Part shown: positions 16,362 to 24,669 of the stretch, piece after piece
Position numbering within the stretch: position 1 is the first letter of the stretch
Layout of the letters: every line of letters starts with the position of its first letter
Assembly (NCBI GenBank): GCA_900318305.1
Contig: ONKB01000009.1
Location: 1 to 38,700, forward strand
Source of the DNA: an uncultured Prevotellaceae bacterium
Lineage (GTDB): Bacteria; Bacteroidota; Bacteroidia; Bacteroidales; Bacteroidaceae
Reading direction: 5' to 3'
DNA length: 38,700 nucleotides
Made by a program: the position numbers and the translations under genes
Notes under the pieces: model-generated
What the model was told of the DNA's origin: nothing
The model's input: the letters and a program-made list of their open reading frames with translations, nothing else
The model's database searches: none

Positions 16362-19300
16362 GTGTCAAGACATTATATCTTAGTATTGCTACTGGCAGGT
16401 TGCTTTTTTCTGATGTGTGCAACGAAGGCTCTGTCGGTACCCATGAATGATACTTTGAGAATTGGCACTTTGGAAGCTACTGCTGGGAAGATTAAGGGAA
16501 CGGTTACTAATGTAGAAGGTGCACCTTTGGGAGGTATCATTGTAAGGGCGGTCCATCTTCCCGACAGTGTTGTCAAAGGGGGTACGGCAACCGATACTCT
16601 TGGAGTTTATGAGATAGAGTCTCTGCCGTTTGGCTCTTATCTTTTGAAATGTGAGGCAATTGGTTATACCAAGGGTTTCCTGCGTTTTTCTGTCGCAGAG
16701 GATAGACCACTCATTATGGCAAATCCCATTCGTATAGATGCTACAGACCTCTCATTGGGTGAGGCTGTTGTTGTCGGACAAGTCCCTTTAGTAACGGTGA
16801 CGGACGATACGGTTGCCTATAATGCCAGTGCATTGGCTACTTCCGAAGGTGCTATGGCGGAGGAACTGATTACCCAGATTCCCGGTGCAGAGATTACAGA
16901 GGATGGCAAGATTAAAATCAATGGTAAGGAATACAGTAAGATATTGATTGACGGAAAGGAATTTTTCGGAGATGATGTATCTGCTACGTTACAGAACCTG
17001 CCTGCCAACATAGTGCGCAGGATAAAAACCTATGACCGCCGTTCAGACAGAGCCCGCCTGACAGGAATTGACGATGGAGAGGAGCACAATGTTATTGACA
17101 TTGAAGTGAAAAAAGACATGTTTAAGGGATTGGTAGGTAACATAGGCCTCTCGCTAGGAAATTACGATCGATATGCCGAGAGGGTGAATGTAAACAAATT
17201 CCGCTCAAACCAGCATGCAGCTATCGTGATGAATATGAATAACGTCAATAACCCTGCTTTCTCTGAGAGGGGGAGCGGCGCAAGCAATGCCTCACGGCAA
17301 GCTCGTACAGGATACACCGCTTCTAAATCTGTAGGTTTTACATATGCGAAGGAAAAGAGGAGAAAATACAAGGTTTCGGGCAATGTGCGTTATAGTTTCT
17401 CAGATGCCGATAATGAATCTGAACGTCATACGGAGACAAAATATGCTACAGGTGCGGAATATTATAACAATAACAATTCCCGTACCGACCGTAAGCGCAA
17501 TGAATTGAATGCCAATTTTGAATGGGAGTGGCGTCCTGACACCCTGACAACGATACAGATGCGCCCTAATTTCTCCTATAACAAAACGGATAACGTGTCT
17601 TCCTCACGCGGTCTGTCTTCACGTTGGCTGGGTGGAGAGACTGATACCTTGCAACAGACAAACAGCACCAATTCATTGAATGTCAATGGCTCTGATGGTG
17701 TCACGACAAATGCAAGTTTATTACTTTTCCGCCGTTTGAGCCGTAAGGGCAGGAATATTTCCATTAACGGCTCAGTCAGTTATAGTGATAACAACTCTAC
17801 AACCAATGTCCGCAATTTTGCAACATATACCCTAAAGCCATTGCTCAACAGGAATTATGACCGCTATATGGATGGCGGTACATACCGTTTCGGCTATTCA
17901 GCCGGGTTTAATTATACAGAGCCGTTGTTCAATAAGACCTATCTGCAGTTGCGATATGACTTTAATTACAGTCATTCGCGCACTAACAGGATGGGATATG
18001 AGTATAACCATGATGCAGGCGATACGATATTCGCCGTATCAGATATTGACTGGTCAACGGTGCCTTTTGATACGACTTTGAGCAATATTACGGACAACAA
18101 ATACTATTCCCATTCTTTCAATCTCAATATGCGTCATGTGACTACCAAGATGAATCTTAATTATGGTGTGCACTTGAATCCTCGTCATAATGAGTCTAAC
18201 TATATCCTGGGACAACGAATGGATAAGGGTATTGTAAAACAGAACTTGAAGAACTGGGCACCAAATCTTCATTTTAAATATAGATTTACAAAGCGGAACA
18301 GTTTGGATATAAACTACAACGGTAGTAGCAGTGAGGCGAATGTTGAGCAACTTCAGGAATTGATTGACAAGACAAATCCCCAATATATCCGATACGGAAA
18401 TCCCCACCTTAAACCCTCGTTTACCCATCGGTTCAATACGACATTCAATATGTATGGTGAGAAATCTCATCGAAGCCTGGTTACTAATTGGGGCTACTCT
18501 AATACAAGCAATGCCATTTCCACAATGTCTTTCTCTGAGTCTTCGACAGGTTTCCGTATCTCCAAGCTGATGAATGTCAGCGGGCAGTGGAACATGAATG
18601 GTAATATCAATTTCAACATGCCTTTGGACAGCCTGCAGCGCTGGAATATATCTACGGTCTCCTCATGCTCTTATAATGAGAATACTAACTTCAACTCTAC
18701 TCCGCTGAGCAACACCAAGATGAAAAACCTATATAAAAACGGTATTACTTCTTTGGCAAATCCTGATATGGATCCGTCTCATTTGAATCTCAATAAGGAT
18801 TTGTCCCTCCAGTATGTGGCCTTTAATGATATTGATAAACTCCGCAGCGAGGCTCGCATTAACCATACCAGTTCAGTGCGTTTGTTTCAGTCGGTCGGTC
18901 TTCGTTTCCATATGAAGACTTTTTCATGGCGTGTAGGAGGAAGTGTCTCCTATTACAGGGTTCACAACAGCGTGAAGAATGGCTTGTCGCGTGAGACATT
19001 TGACTATAACGCCAATGCAAACCTGCAGGTGGAACTGCCATTCAATTCGCAGTTATCCACAACGGCAAATTTTAACAGCCGACATGGGTATTCGTCAGGC
19101 ATACAGAAAAATATCTGCGTTTGGAATGCCCAGTTAACCAAGCGCTTATTCAAGCATAATGCGGGGTTATTGTCCTTCCAGATTTATGACCTTCTCCATC
19201 AACGTACTAATATAACGCGTTCCATAAATGCCCTGAGTATTAGTGATACTAAACAATTGATGCTGCAGGACTATTTCATGTTTTCATTCCAATATAATTT

Positions 19301-19481
19301 CAACACGTTGCGCAATAAACGGCATATGGCAAGAAACAGTCAGAACGGCCAGCGTCCTCAGATGCGTAATAGTATGAACAATAGGAATAACAGCAATGTA
19401 AACCGTACCAGTAATAACAACAACCGGACGGGTAACAATGGAATCAGGCAAAATTACCAAAGCCGCATGAGAAGCAGATAG
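16362..19481 (+). CDS. TonB-receptor-like outer-membrane beta-barrel protein with CarboxypepD_reg domain
   Basis: 1039 residues starting at GTG (16362). GTG is preferred because the first ~30 residues (HYILVLLLAGCFFLMCATKALS) make a signal peptide and no ATG precedes it. Residues ~45-110 are a carboxypeptidase-regulatory-like beta domain (KIKGTVTNVEGAPLGGIIV). Residues ~135-225 resemble a receptor plug (EELITQIPGAEITEDGKI). The rest is a large barrel that ends near QDYFMFSFQYNFNTL. A final ~50 residues are strongly Asn/Arg-rich and low in complexity. This belongs to the Bacteroidota outer-membrane barrel group annotated as TonB-dependent-receptor-like. No SusD partner is adjacent, so it is unlikely to be a SusC glycan importer. 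Ligand unknown. Confidence 0.82.
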   Translation: MSRHYILVLLLAGCFFLMCATKALSVPMNDTLRIGTLEATAGKIKGTVTNVEGAPLGGIIVRAVHLPDSVVKGGTATDTLGVYEIESLPFGSYLLKCEAIGYTKGFLRFSVAEDRPLIMANPIRIDATDLSLGEAVVVGQVPLVTVTDDTVAYNASALATSEGAMAEELITQIPGAEITEDGKIKINGKEYSKILIDGKEFFGDDVSATLQNLPANIVRRIKTYDRRSDRARLTGIDDGEEHNVIDIEVKKDMFKGLVGNIGLSLGNYDRYAERVNVNKFRSNQHAAIVMNMNNVNNPAFSERGSGASNASRQARTGYTASKSVGFTYAKEKRRKYKVSGNVRYSFSDADNESERHTETKYATGAEYYNNNNSRTDRKRNELNANFEWEWRPDTLTTIQMRPNFSYNKTDNVSSSRGLSSRWLGGETDTLQQTNSTNSLNVNGSDGVTTNASLLLFRRLSRKGRNISINGSVSYSDNNSTTNVRNFATYTLKPLLNRNYDRYMDGGTYRFGYSAGFNYTEPLFNKTYLQLRYDFNYSHSRTNRMGYEYNHDAGDTIFAVSDIDWSTVPFDTTLSNITDNKYYSHSFNLNMRHVTTKMNLNYGVHLNPRHNESNYILGQRMDKGIVKQNLKNWAPNLHFKYRFTKRNSLDINYNGSSSEANVEQLQELIDKTNPQYIRYGNPHLKPSFTHRFNTTFNMYGEKSHRSLVTNWGYSNTSNAISTMSFSESSTGFRISKLMNVSGQWNMNGNINFNMPLDSLQRWNISTVSSCSYNENTNFNSTPLSNTKMKNLYKNGITSLANPDMDPSHLNLNKDLSLQYVAFNDIDKLRSEARINHTSSVRLFQSVGLRFHMKTFSWRVGGSVSYYRVHNSVKNGLSRETFDYNANANLQVELPFNSQLSTTANFNSRHGYSSGIQKNICVWNAQLTKRLFKHNAGLLSFQIYDLLHQRTNITRSINALSISDTKQLMLQDYFMFSFQYNFNTLRNKRHMARNSQNGQRPQMRNSMNNRNNSNVNRTSNNNNRTGNNGIRQNYQSRMRSR

Positions 19482-19520
19482 CAGTTTCTATGGCTCCTCC
19501 CTTAGACCGATATAAGAGTT

Positions 19521-19551
19521 GAGGAAAAAAGAGATTATGTCTTTCTTCCTC
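19521..19551 (+). terminator. Hairpin downstream of the barrel protein gene
   Basis: GAGGAAAAAAGA (19521-19532) pairs with TCTTTCTTCCTC (19540-19551) with one mismatch and a 7-nt loop, about 40 nt after the stop codon. It is a plausible terminator for the plus-strand gene, although the following U-tract is poor. Confidence 0.5.
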
Positions 19552-19584
19552 ATGATATTTAGAAACTCTTTCAACAAAACTAAA

Positions 19585-19619
19585 TTGGTTGTCAGCCTGC
19601 AGAATAGACTGACAACCAA
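19585..19619 (-). terminator. Hairpin downstream of the POT transporter gene
   Basis: TTGGTTGTCAG (19585-19595) and CTGACAACCAA (19609-19619) form a perfect 11-bp stem with a 13-nt loop. On the minus strand a T-rich run follows it, so it best serves the gene ending at 19695. Confidence 0.65.
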
Positions 19620-19694
19620 AAATCAGGAAAAGAACCTATGAAAGTGAGACGTCAAGCTCACATAACTATATTCTTCAGAGGACTATATAACTTG

Positions 19695-21245
19695 TCATGC
19701 GGTCATTGCCTTAAGTTTCTTCAATAATGCAAACATGACTAATGCACTGATAAGGCAGAGGGCAATGAGAATGCCCCAGTTATACATGAGTGGTATGCGG
19801 TTCCACAGCATTGAAGGGATAGAACTGAGGTAATTGCCAATAGCGGTAGAAACGAACCAGCCACCCATCATCAGTCCCTTATACTTAGGAGGAGCTACCT
19901 TGGATACAAAGGAAATTCCCATGGGAGACAGAAGCAACTCTGCCAGTGTCAGGGTAAAGTAAGTGGAAATGAGCCAGCTGGGTGAGAGGATGCTCTGTGT
20001 GTTGTCGCCCAAATCCATCGGAGATATAAGATTGACGGAAGCAAGTGTGATGACCCCGAAACCTAAGGCGGCTACAAACATACCCCATGCAATACGTGCA
20101 GGTGCGCTGACCTCTTTACCCTTATTAGCCAAAGCACCGAAGAATGCCATGCTGAATGGTGTCAGGGCAACTACGAAGAAGGGGTTGAACTGCTGGAAGT
20201 CGGATGGTTGAGCCATTGTCGGGTTTGCCATACCGAAGAACAGGGCGATTGCTCCGACCCATAACAGCAGCGTGGTGATACCACAATAAATGCGTGTTTT
20301 TTGTAACTTGGACTGGAAAGTGCTGAAACCTGTATAAACGGAAGCAGCTATGAGTGCCAGACTGAAGATGTTGAATCCGATACGCAGTGGACCACTTACT
20401 GTGAGGTTGGTGTATTTCTTCGCAAAGAATGTTAGGGCAGAGCCGTTCTGGTGGAATGCCATCCAGAAGAAGATGACCACGGCGAATACAAGCAGCAGGG
20501 CAATGATGCGGTCCTTTGTCTGCTTGGGAGTTAGTTCCTCTACTGGTGCAGCTGCGGCTTTTGCCTGTTTTGCTGTCACATCGGCATGACGGAACCAGTT
20601 GCGACAGGCAAAATAAATGACGGCAGACATAATCAAGGAAACACATGCTACTCCGAAACAAAGGCCATAGGCACCATAAAGGGCTTCAAGATACTGTGGA
20701 TTCTGATTTGCGGCATCATAGACGAAACCGTAATTGGCCAGATACTGATTGGTAATCCATCTTGCCATTGACGGAGCAAACATGGCACCGATGTTAATGG
20801 CCATATAGAAAAGGCTGAAGGCGGAGTCGCGACGGGAGGAATACTGTGGATCATCATACAAATTACCAACAAGCACCTGTAGGTTTCCCTTGAAAAGACC
20901 TGTACCGAGAGATACGCAGGTTAGTCCTGCAAACATGGATATTTTTCCAGCGGTGTCGGGAGCGGTCGGGATGGCAAGGCCACAATAGCCAAGGAACATT
21001 GTTGCCATACCAATGGTGACACATTTGCCGTAGCCAATTTTGTCGGCAAGCATACCGCCGAACAATGGTGCAAAGTAAACTACAGCAAGAAAGATTGCAT
21101 ATACCTGCCCAGCCTGGGCTTCTGTCCATCCGAATTTAGCTTGCATGAAAAGTGTGAAGATTGCAAGCATGGTGTAATAACCAAAGCGCTCGCCGGTATT
21201 GGCGAGAGCGAGAGCGTAAAGCCCTTTGGGTTGTCCTTCAAACAT
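19695..21245 (-). CDS. POT/PTR2 family proton-coupled peptide transporter
   Basis: 516 residues, major facilitator superfamily. The POT signature is at the N-terminus: LANTGERFGYYTMLAIF contains the ERFxYY motif used for proton and peptide binding. It is followed by FAPLFGGMLADKIGYGK, the MFS loop between helices 2 and 3. About 12-14 membrane helices are visible, with a Lys/Ala-rich cytoplasmic loop near residue 230. Role: uptake of di- and tripeptides with protons, a main nitrogen route in peptide-using Bacteroidales. A -33/-7 promoter lies at 21329-21299, divergent from the acyltransferase gene. It converges with the large barrel gene, the two being separated by two hairpins. Confidence 0.9.
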   Translation of the reverse strand: MFEGQPKGLYALALANTGERFGYYTMLAIFTLFMQAKFGWTEAQAGQVYAIFLAVVYFAPLFGGMLADKIGYGKCVTIGMATMFLGYCGLAIPTAPDTAGKISMFAGLTCVSLGTGLFKGNLQVLVGNLYDDPQYSSRRDSAFSLFYMAINIGAMFAPSMARWITNQYLANYGFVYDAANQNPQYLEALYGAYGLCFGVACVSLIMSAVIYFACRNWFRHADVTAKQAKAAAAPVEELTPKQTKDRIIALLLVFAVVIFFWMAFHQNGSALTFFAKKYTNLTVSGPLRIGFNIFSLALIAASVYTGFSTFQSKLQKTRIYCGITTLLLWVGAIALFFGMANPTMAQPSDFQQFNPFFVVALTPFSMAFFGALANKGKEVSAPARIAWGMFVAALGFGVITLASVNLISPMDLGDNTQSILSPSWLISTYFTLTLAELLLSPMGISFVSKVAPPKYKGLMMGGWFVSTAIGNYLSSIPSMLWNRIPLMYNWGILIALCLISALVMFALLKKLKAMTA

Positions 21246-21298
21246 GATTTTATTATTTTGTTATAGTTAATTACGGGTAGAAGATAAATTTTCAGTTA

Positions 21299-21329
21299 CA
21301 AAAATAGTCAATAATTATCCTTCCCACAA
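21299..21329 (-). promoter_or_regulatory. Promoter of the POT transporter gene
   Basis: Minus strand: TTG at 21329-21327, then TATTTTTG at 21306-21299, with a 20-nt spacer. It fits the Bacteroidota promoter well and lies ~55 nt before the ATG. Confidence 0.6.
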
Positions 21330-21340
21330 GTTTTTGTTTG

Positions 21341-21348
21341 TACTTTTG
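21341..21348 (+). promoter_or_regulatory. -7 box of the GlsA-like acyltransferase gene
   Basis: TACTTTTG matches TAnnTTTG and ends 18 nt before the ATG at 21367. A matching -33 element is not evident. Confidence 0.5.
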
Positions 21349-21366
21349 TGTGTTAAATGATAAGAT

Positions 21367-22191
21367 ATGGTCCCATCTGAGAAGAAACTGATAGACATAA
21401 ATCATATCGTGCAGATAAAAGCGGGAAGCAGGGCAAAGTATGTACCCCAATTCTTGATTAATATGTTGCGTAATCTTGTCCATGAGGACGAGGTTAATGC
21501 CTTCATGGCTGAGACAGAAGGTGTTGAAGATGTAGCTTGGCTGAAGCGGTGTGTGGAATTCCTGAAAATGGATGTTAAGATTGTTGGTCTGGAGAATCTT
21601 CCTGAAAACGACGGAAGAAAATATACTATTGTTTCCAATCATCCTTTGGGAGGTGCCGATGGGGTGATTTTGGGGTCAATTATCGGAGAGCATTTCAATG
21701 GGAATATTCGCTATCTACTGAATGACCTGCTCACCAACCTGCCACCGCTAAAGACTTTGGGGATACCAATTAATAAGACTGGAGCGCAGAGTCGTAATTT
21801 GCCGCAAATGGTTGACGCAGGTTTCAGATCAGATTACCAGCTCATGCTTTTCCCCGCAGGTTTATGCTCACGTAAAAGAAAGGGAGTAATTGAAGATCTC
21901 CCTTGGAAGAAAACATTTATCTCCAAAAGCGTGGAGACGAAGAGGGATATTGTTCCGATTCATTTCAGCGGACGTAATTCAAACCGGTTCTACCGAATAG
22001 CGAATATATGTGCTGCTCTGCACTCTAAATTCAATTTTGCCATGCTATTTCTGGTTGATGAAATGTTCAGAAACAGAGGCAAGACAGTGGAGGTCCGTAT
22101 AGGCAGACCAATACCCTGGCAGTCATTTGACAAGTCACGCTCTGCAAATGACTGGGCACAATATGTAAGAGATATTGTCTACAAATTGTAG
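21367..22191 (+). CDS. glsA: PlsC-type O-acyltransferase, GlsA-like (glycine lipid synthesis)
   Basis: 274 residues. The acyltransferase motif I is SNHPLGGADG with His92 and Asp98, spaced HX5D and not the HX4D of classical PlsC. Motif III-like FPAGLCSRKRKG and motif IV-like IVPIHFSG follow, typical of the haemolysin-like acyltransferase branch. It sits directly before a GNAT N-acyltransferase. In Bacteroides thetaiotaomicron an N-acyltransferase (GlsB) and an O-acyltransferase (GlsA) make glycine lipids, N-acyl-3-acyloxy glycines. The pairing here supports the same role, though in the reverse gene order. It could instead acylate ornithine or a serine-glycine lipid. Confidence 0.72.
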   Translation: MVPSEKKLIDINHIVQIKAGSRAKYVPQFLINMLRNLVHEDEVNAFMAETEGVEDVAWLKRCVEFLKMDVKIVGLENLPENDGRKYTIVSNHPLGGADGVILGSIIGEHFNGNIRYLLNDLLTNLPPLKTLGIPINKTGAQSRNLPQMVDAGFRSDYQLMLFPAGLCSRKRKGVIEDLPWKKTFISKSVETKRDIVPIHFSGRNSNRFYRIANICAALHSKFNFAMLFLVDEMFRNRGKTVEVRIGRPIPWQSFDKSRSANDWAQYVRDIVYKL

Positions 22192-22250
22192 AAATGCAGA
22201 AAAATGCCAAAATATTTTGATAGTTGTACGTTTTTGTGGCTTAAAAGTTA

Positions 22251-22258
22251 TATATTTG
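22251..22258 (+). promoter_or_regulatory. -7 box of the GlsB-like gene
   Basis: TATATTTG lies 45 nt before the ATG at 22304, in the 112-bp gap between the two acyltransferase genes. It suggests that the second gene has its own promoter. Confidence 0.5.
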
Positions 22259-22303
22259 CATAATAGTAAAGACGGAAACAGCTCATCTTGCATTTATTAA
22301 ACA

Positions 22304-23287
22304 ATGGAAGAAATCATTAAACCAATTGACAGGGAAGTATTAAAGGCAGAACTTACTCCAGCCCATAAATTAAGACATACGAGTAAGAGTAACAATGATA
22401 TATATGTTGTAACATGGCAGGATAGTCCCAATGTGCTGAAAGAAATAGGTCGTTTGCGCGAGATAGCTTTTCGTACGTCAGGTGGGGGGACAGGCAAATG
22501 CATGGATTTGGACGATTTTGATACATGCGACAACCCTTATAGACAACTTATCGTGTGGAATCCGGAATCAGAGGAGATACTTGGAGGCTATCGTTTCTTT
22601 CCCCTTGACGAGGTTGAGATAAATGCGGAGGGACAGCCTGTCCTGGCAACATCCCATATGTTCCATTTCTCGGAGAGGTTTAAGAAAGACTATATGAGCC
22701 AGACCATTGAGTTGGGCCGCTCGTTTGTAACTTTGGAATATCAGAATACCCGTCAGGAATTGTCTAAAAGTTTGTTTGCCCTAGATAACTTATGGGAAGG
22801 ACTGGGGGCCTTGACGGTGATTATGCCTAATGTGAAGTATTTGTTCGGCAAGATGACAATGTATCCGAGTTTTAGTAAATATGGTCGGGATATGATTCTG
22901 TTTTTCCTAAACAAGCATTTTGGTGACAAAGAAAAACTGGTGACCCCCATTGCACCGTTGCGCATAGAGACAGACGCCTCTCTTCTTGCCAGCCTTTTTA
23001 TAGAAGAGGATTTCAAAAATGATTATCGTATATTGAATTGCGAGGTGAGGAAATTGGGTTATAACATACCTCCTCTGGTTAATGCTTATATGGGACTTAG
23101 CCCGACAATGAAAATGTTTGGGACGGCTATCAATGATGATTTTGGTATGGTTGAGGAGACTGGTATAATGATTGATATAGATGAACTGTTTGATTCTAAA
23201 CGTAAACGCTATATAGATTCTTTTGCAGATTCCCATCCGGAGTCTCTGGAAGAATTGCGGAAATTATTGGTAGTACAGAAAAAATAG
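22304..23287 (+). CDS. glsB: GNAT-fold N-acyltransferase, GlsB-like (glycine or ornithine lipid synthesis)
   Basis: 327 residues, of the haemolysin/OlsB-like acyl-ACP N-acyltransferase family and not a small-molecule N-acetyltransferase. Visible family features include REIAFRTSGGGTGKCMDLDDFD near residues 48-70, GGYRFFPLDE (~90-100) and the conserved IELGRSFVTLEYQ (~131-143). The expected reaction is attachment of a 3-hydroxy fatty acid to the amino group of glycine, giving the substrate of the O-acyltransferase upstream. Which amino acid is used cannot be read from sequence. A strong hairpin (23302-23323) separates it from murF. Confidence 0.72.
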   Translation: MEEIIKPIDREVLKAELTPAHKLRHTSKSNNDIYVVTWQDSPNVLKEIGRLREIAFRTSGGGTGKCMDLDDFDTCDNPYRQLIVWNPESEEILGGYRFFPLDEVEINAEGQPVLATSHMFHFSERFKKDYMSQTIELGRSFVTLEYQNTRQELSKSLFALDNLWEGLGALTVIMPNVKYLFGKMTMYPSFSKYGRDMILFFLNKHFGDKEKLVTPIAPLRIETDASLLASLFIEEDFKNDYRILNCEVRKLGYNIPPLVNAYMGLSPTMKMFGTAINDDFGMVEETGIMIDIDELFDSKRKRYIDSFADSHPESLEELRKLLVVQKK

Positions 23288-23301
23288 ACGAATAAATAAT
23301 C

Positions 23302-23323
23302 AGGGCAGGATTTTTCCTGCCCT
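23302..23323 (+). terminator. Rho-independent terminator after the GlsB-like gene
   Basis: AGGGCAGGA (23302-23310), a TTTT loop, then TCCTGCCCT (23315-23323): a perfect GC-rich 9-bp stem followed by TT. It lies 14 nt past the stop codon and 25 nt before murF. Confidence 0.8.
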
Positions 23324-23347
23324 TTAAGTGTTGTAAGTGAGTGTGCC

Positions 23348-24658
23348 ATGAATATTGGAGAATTATATAAAATATTTCAGAGATGTTCCGTTGTAACAAC
23401 AGACAGCCGTGAGTGTCCTGATAATTCCTTGTTTTTCGCATTGAAGGGAACCAGTTTCAATGGAAACCTCTTTGCCTCCCAGGCATTGGCAACAGGGGCG
23501 GCATATGCTGTTGTTGATCAGGCAGATGTAATACCTGACGGAGACGATAGGTTTATCCTGGTCTCTGATGTGCTGAAGACGTTACAGGATTTGGCTCATT
23601 TCCATCGTGAACAATTCCATGGCCCCGTTATCCAAGTGACGGGTACAAATGGCAAGACAACGACAAAAGAACTACTCACCGCTGTTCTGGAGAAGAAATA
23701 CAACGTGCTGTCAACAGTAGGTAATTTAAACAACCATATCGGAGTTCCTTTGACATTGCTGCGTATGAAACCTTTCTTTCATCAGATAGCCGTTGTGGAA
23801 ACTGGCGCTAGCCATCCTGGCGAAATTGCATTTCTGGCAAAGATGGTTAATCCCGATTGTGGTTTGATTACAAATGTGGGTAGGGCCCATCTGGAAGGTT
23901 TTGGATCATTTGAAGGAGTATGTCGCACAAAAGGCGAATTATATGATTATCTGCGCAGGAAGCAGGGTGGCTTTATTTTCTTGAATGCTGACAATCCCTT
24001 CTTGAGCCAGATGGCAAAAGGAATGGTTGCATTATGTTATGGAGCCCCTGGTAGCGAGGATAAAATGGTTGAAGGAAAGGTAGAGGAGAGTAATCCGTTC
24101 CTTGTGTTGAGCTGGCGGAAAGGTCCAAAGGGTATATGGCACAGGGTGGAGACCCATCTGGTTGGAGCTTATAATCTGCATAATGCTTTGGCTGCGGCTT
24201 GTGTGGGCGTGCGTTACGGGATTACCGAAGACGATATTTCAGAGGCTCTTTCGTGCTATGTGCCGAAGAACGACCGCTCGGAACTCCGTGTGACCAAGGA
24301 GAACCGCTTGATTGTGGATGCGTATAATGCCAATCCTTCCAGTATGGAGGCTTCAATAGAGAATTTTGGTCAAATGGCGGGTGAGCATAAGATGGTTATC
24401 TTGGGTGATATGCGTGAACTGGGGAAAGATGCCTTGCAAGAACACCAGAGAATTATTTCTCTGCTTGAGAAGCAGAAAGACCTGGAGAGTGTGTGGCTTG
24501 TAGGAGAGGTTTTCATGAAGACGGCATCGTCCTTCAGATGTTTTGAGGATGTTGAGGCTGTCAAGGCCACACTGAAATCGGAGCCGATTAAAAACCGGTT
24601 AGTATTAATAAAGGGCAGTAACGGCATGCGTTTGTATCAGTTGCCGGAATTGTTGTAA
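23348..24658 (+). CDS. murF: UDP-N-acetylmuramoyl-tripeptide--D-alanyl-D-alanine ligase
   Basis: 436 residues, normal for MurF. The N-terminal domain binds the UDP-MurNAc part (TTDSRECPDNSLFFALKGTSF). The ATP loop is VTGTNGKTTTKE (97-108). The central part has the typical VETGASHPGEIAFLA and LITNVGRAHLEGF, and the C-terminal domain has VDAYNANPSSM and ILGDMRELG. Reaction: ATP-dependent addition of D-Ala-D-Ala to UDP-MurNAc-tripeptide in the cytoplasm, the last soluble step of the peptidoglycan precursor. The gene stands apart from a division and cell wall cluster. It is followed after 11 nt by a DUF4886 gene. No obvious TAnnTTTG promoter lies in the 60-bp gap upstream. Confidence 0.95.
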   Translation: MNIGELYKIFQRCSVVTTDSRECPDNSLFFALKGTSFNGNLFASQALATGAAYAVVDQADVIPDGDDRFILVSDVLKTLQDLAHFHREQFHGPVIQVTGTNGKTTTKELLTAVLEKKYNVLSTVGNLNNHIGVPLTLLRMKPFFHQIAVVETGASHPGEIAFLAKMVNPDCGLITNVGRAHLEGFGSFEGVCRTKGELYDYLRRKQGGFIFLNADNPFLSQMAKGMVALCYGAPGSEDKMVEGKVEESNPFLVLSWRKGPKGIWHRVETHLVGAYNLHNALAAACVGVRYGITEDDISEALSCYVPKNDRSELRVTKENRLIVDAYNANPSSMEASIENFGQMAGEHKMVILGDMRELGKDALQEHQRIISLLEKQKDLESVWLVGEVFMKTASSFRCFEDVEAVKATLKSEPIKNRLVLIKGSNGMRLYQLPELL

Positions 24659-24669
24659 ATTCAATTGTT

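Noticed and set aside
19321-19481. Asn-rich codons at the end of the barrel gene as a possible DNA repeat array
   Set aside because: The AAT/AAC-rich stretch has no regular unit length, so it is low-complexity coding sequence and not a tandem repeat or CRISPR.
20125-20661. 178-codon minus-strand frame inside the POT transporter gene
   Set aside because: Same strand but different frame from the transporter; Cys/His/Arg-rich translation typical of a shadow frame.
21357-21380. Seven-codon upstream frame overlapping the GlsA-like start
   Set aside because: ATG followed by six codons and TGA could be a leader peptide, but nothing in its sequence suggests control; probably chance.
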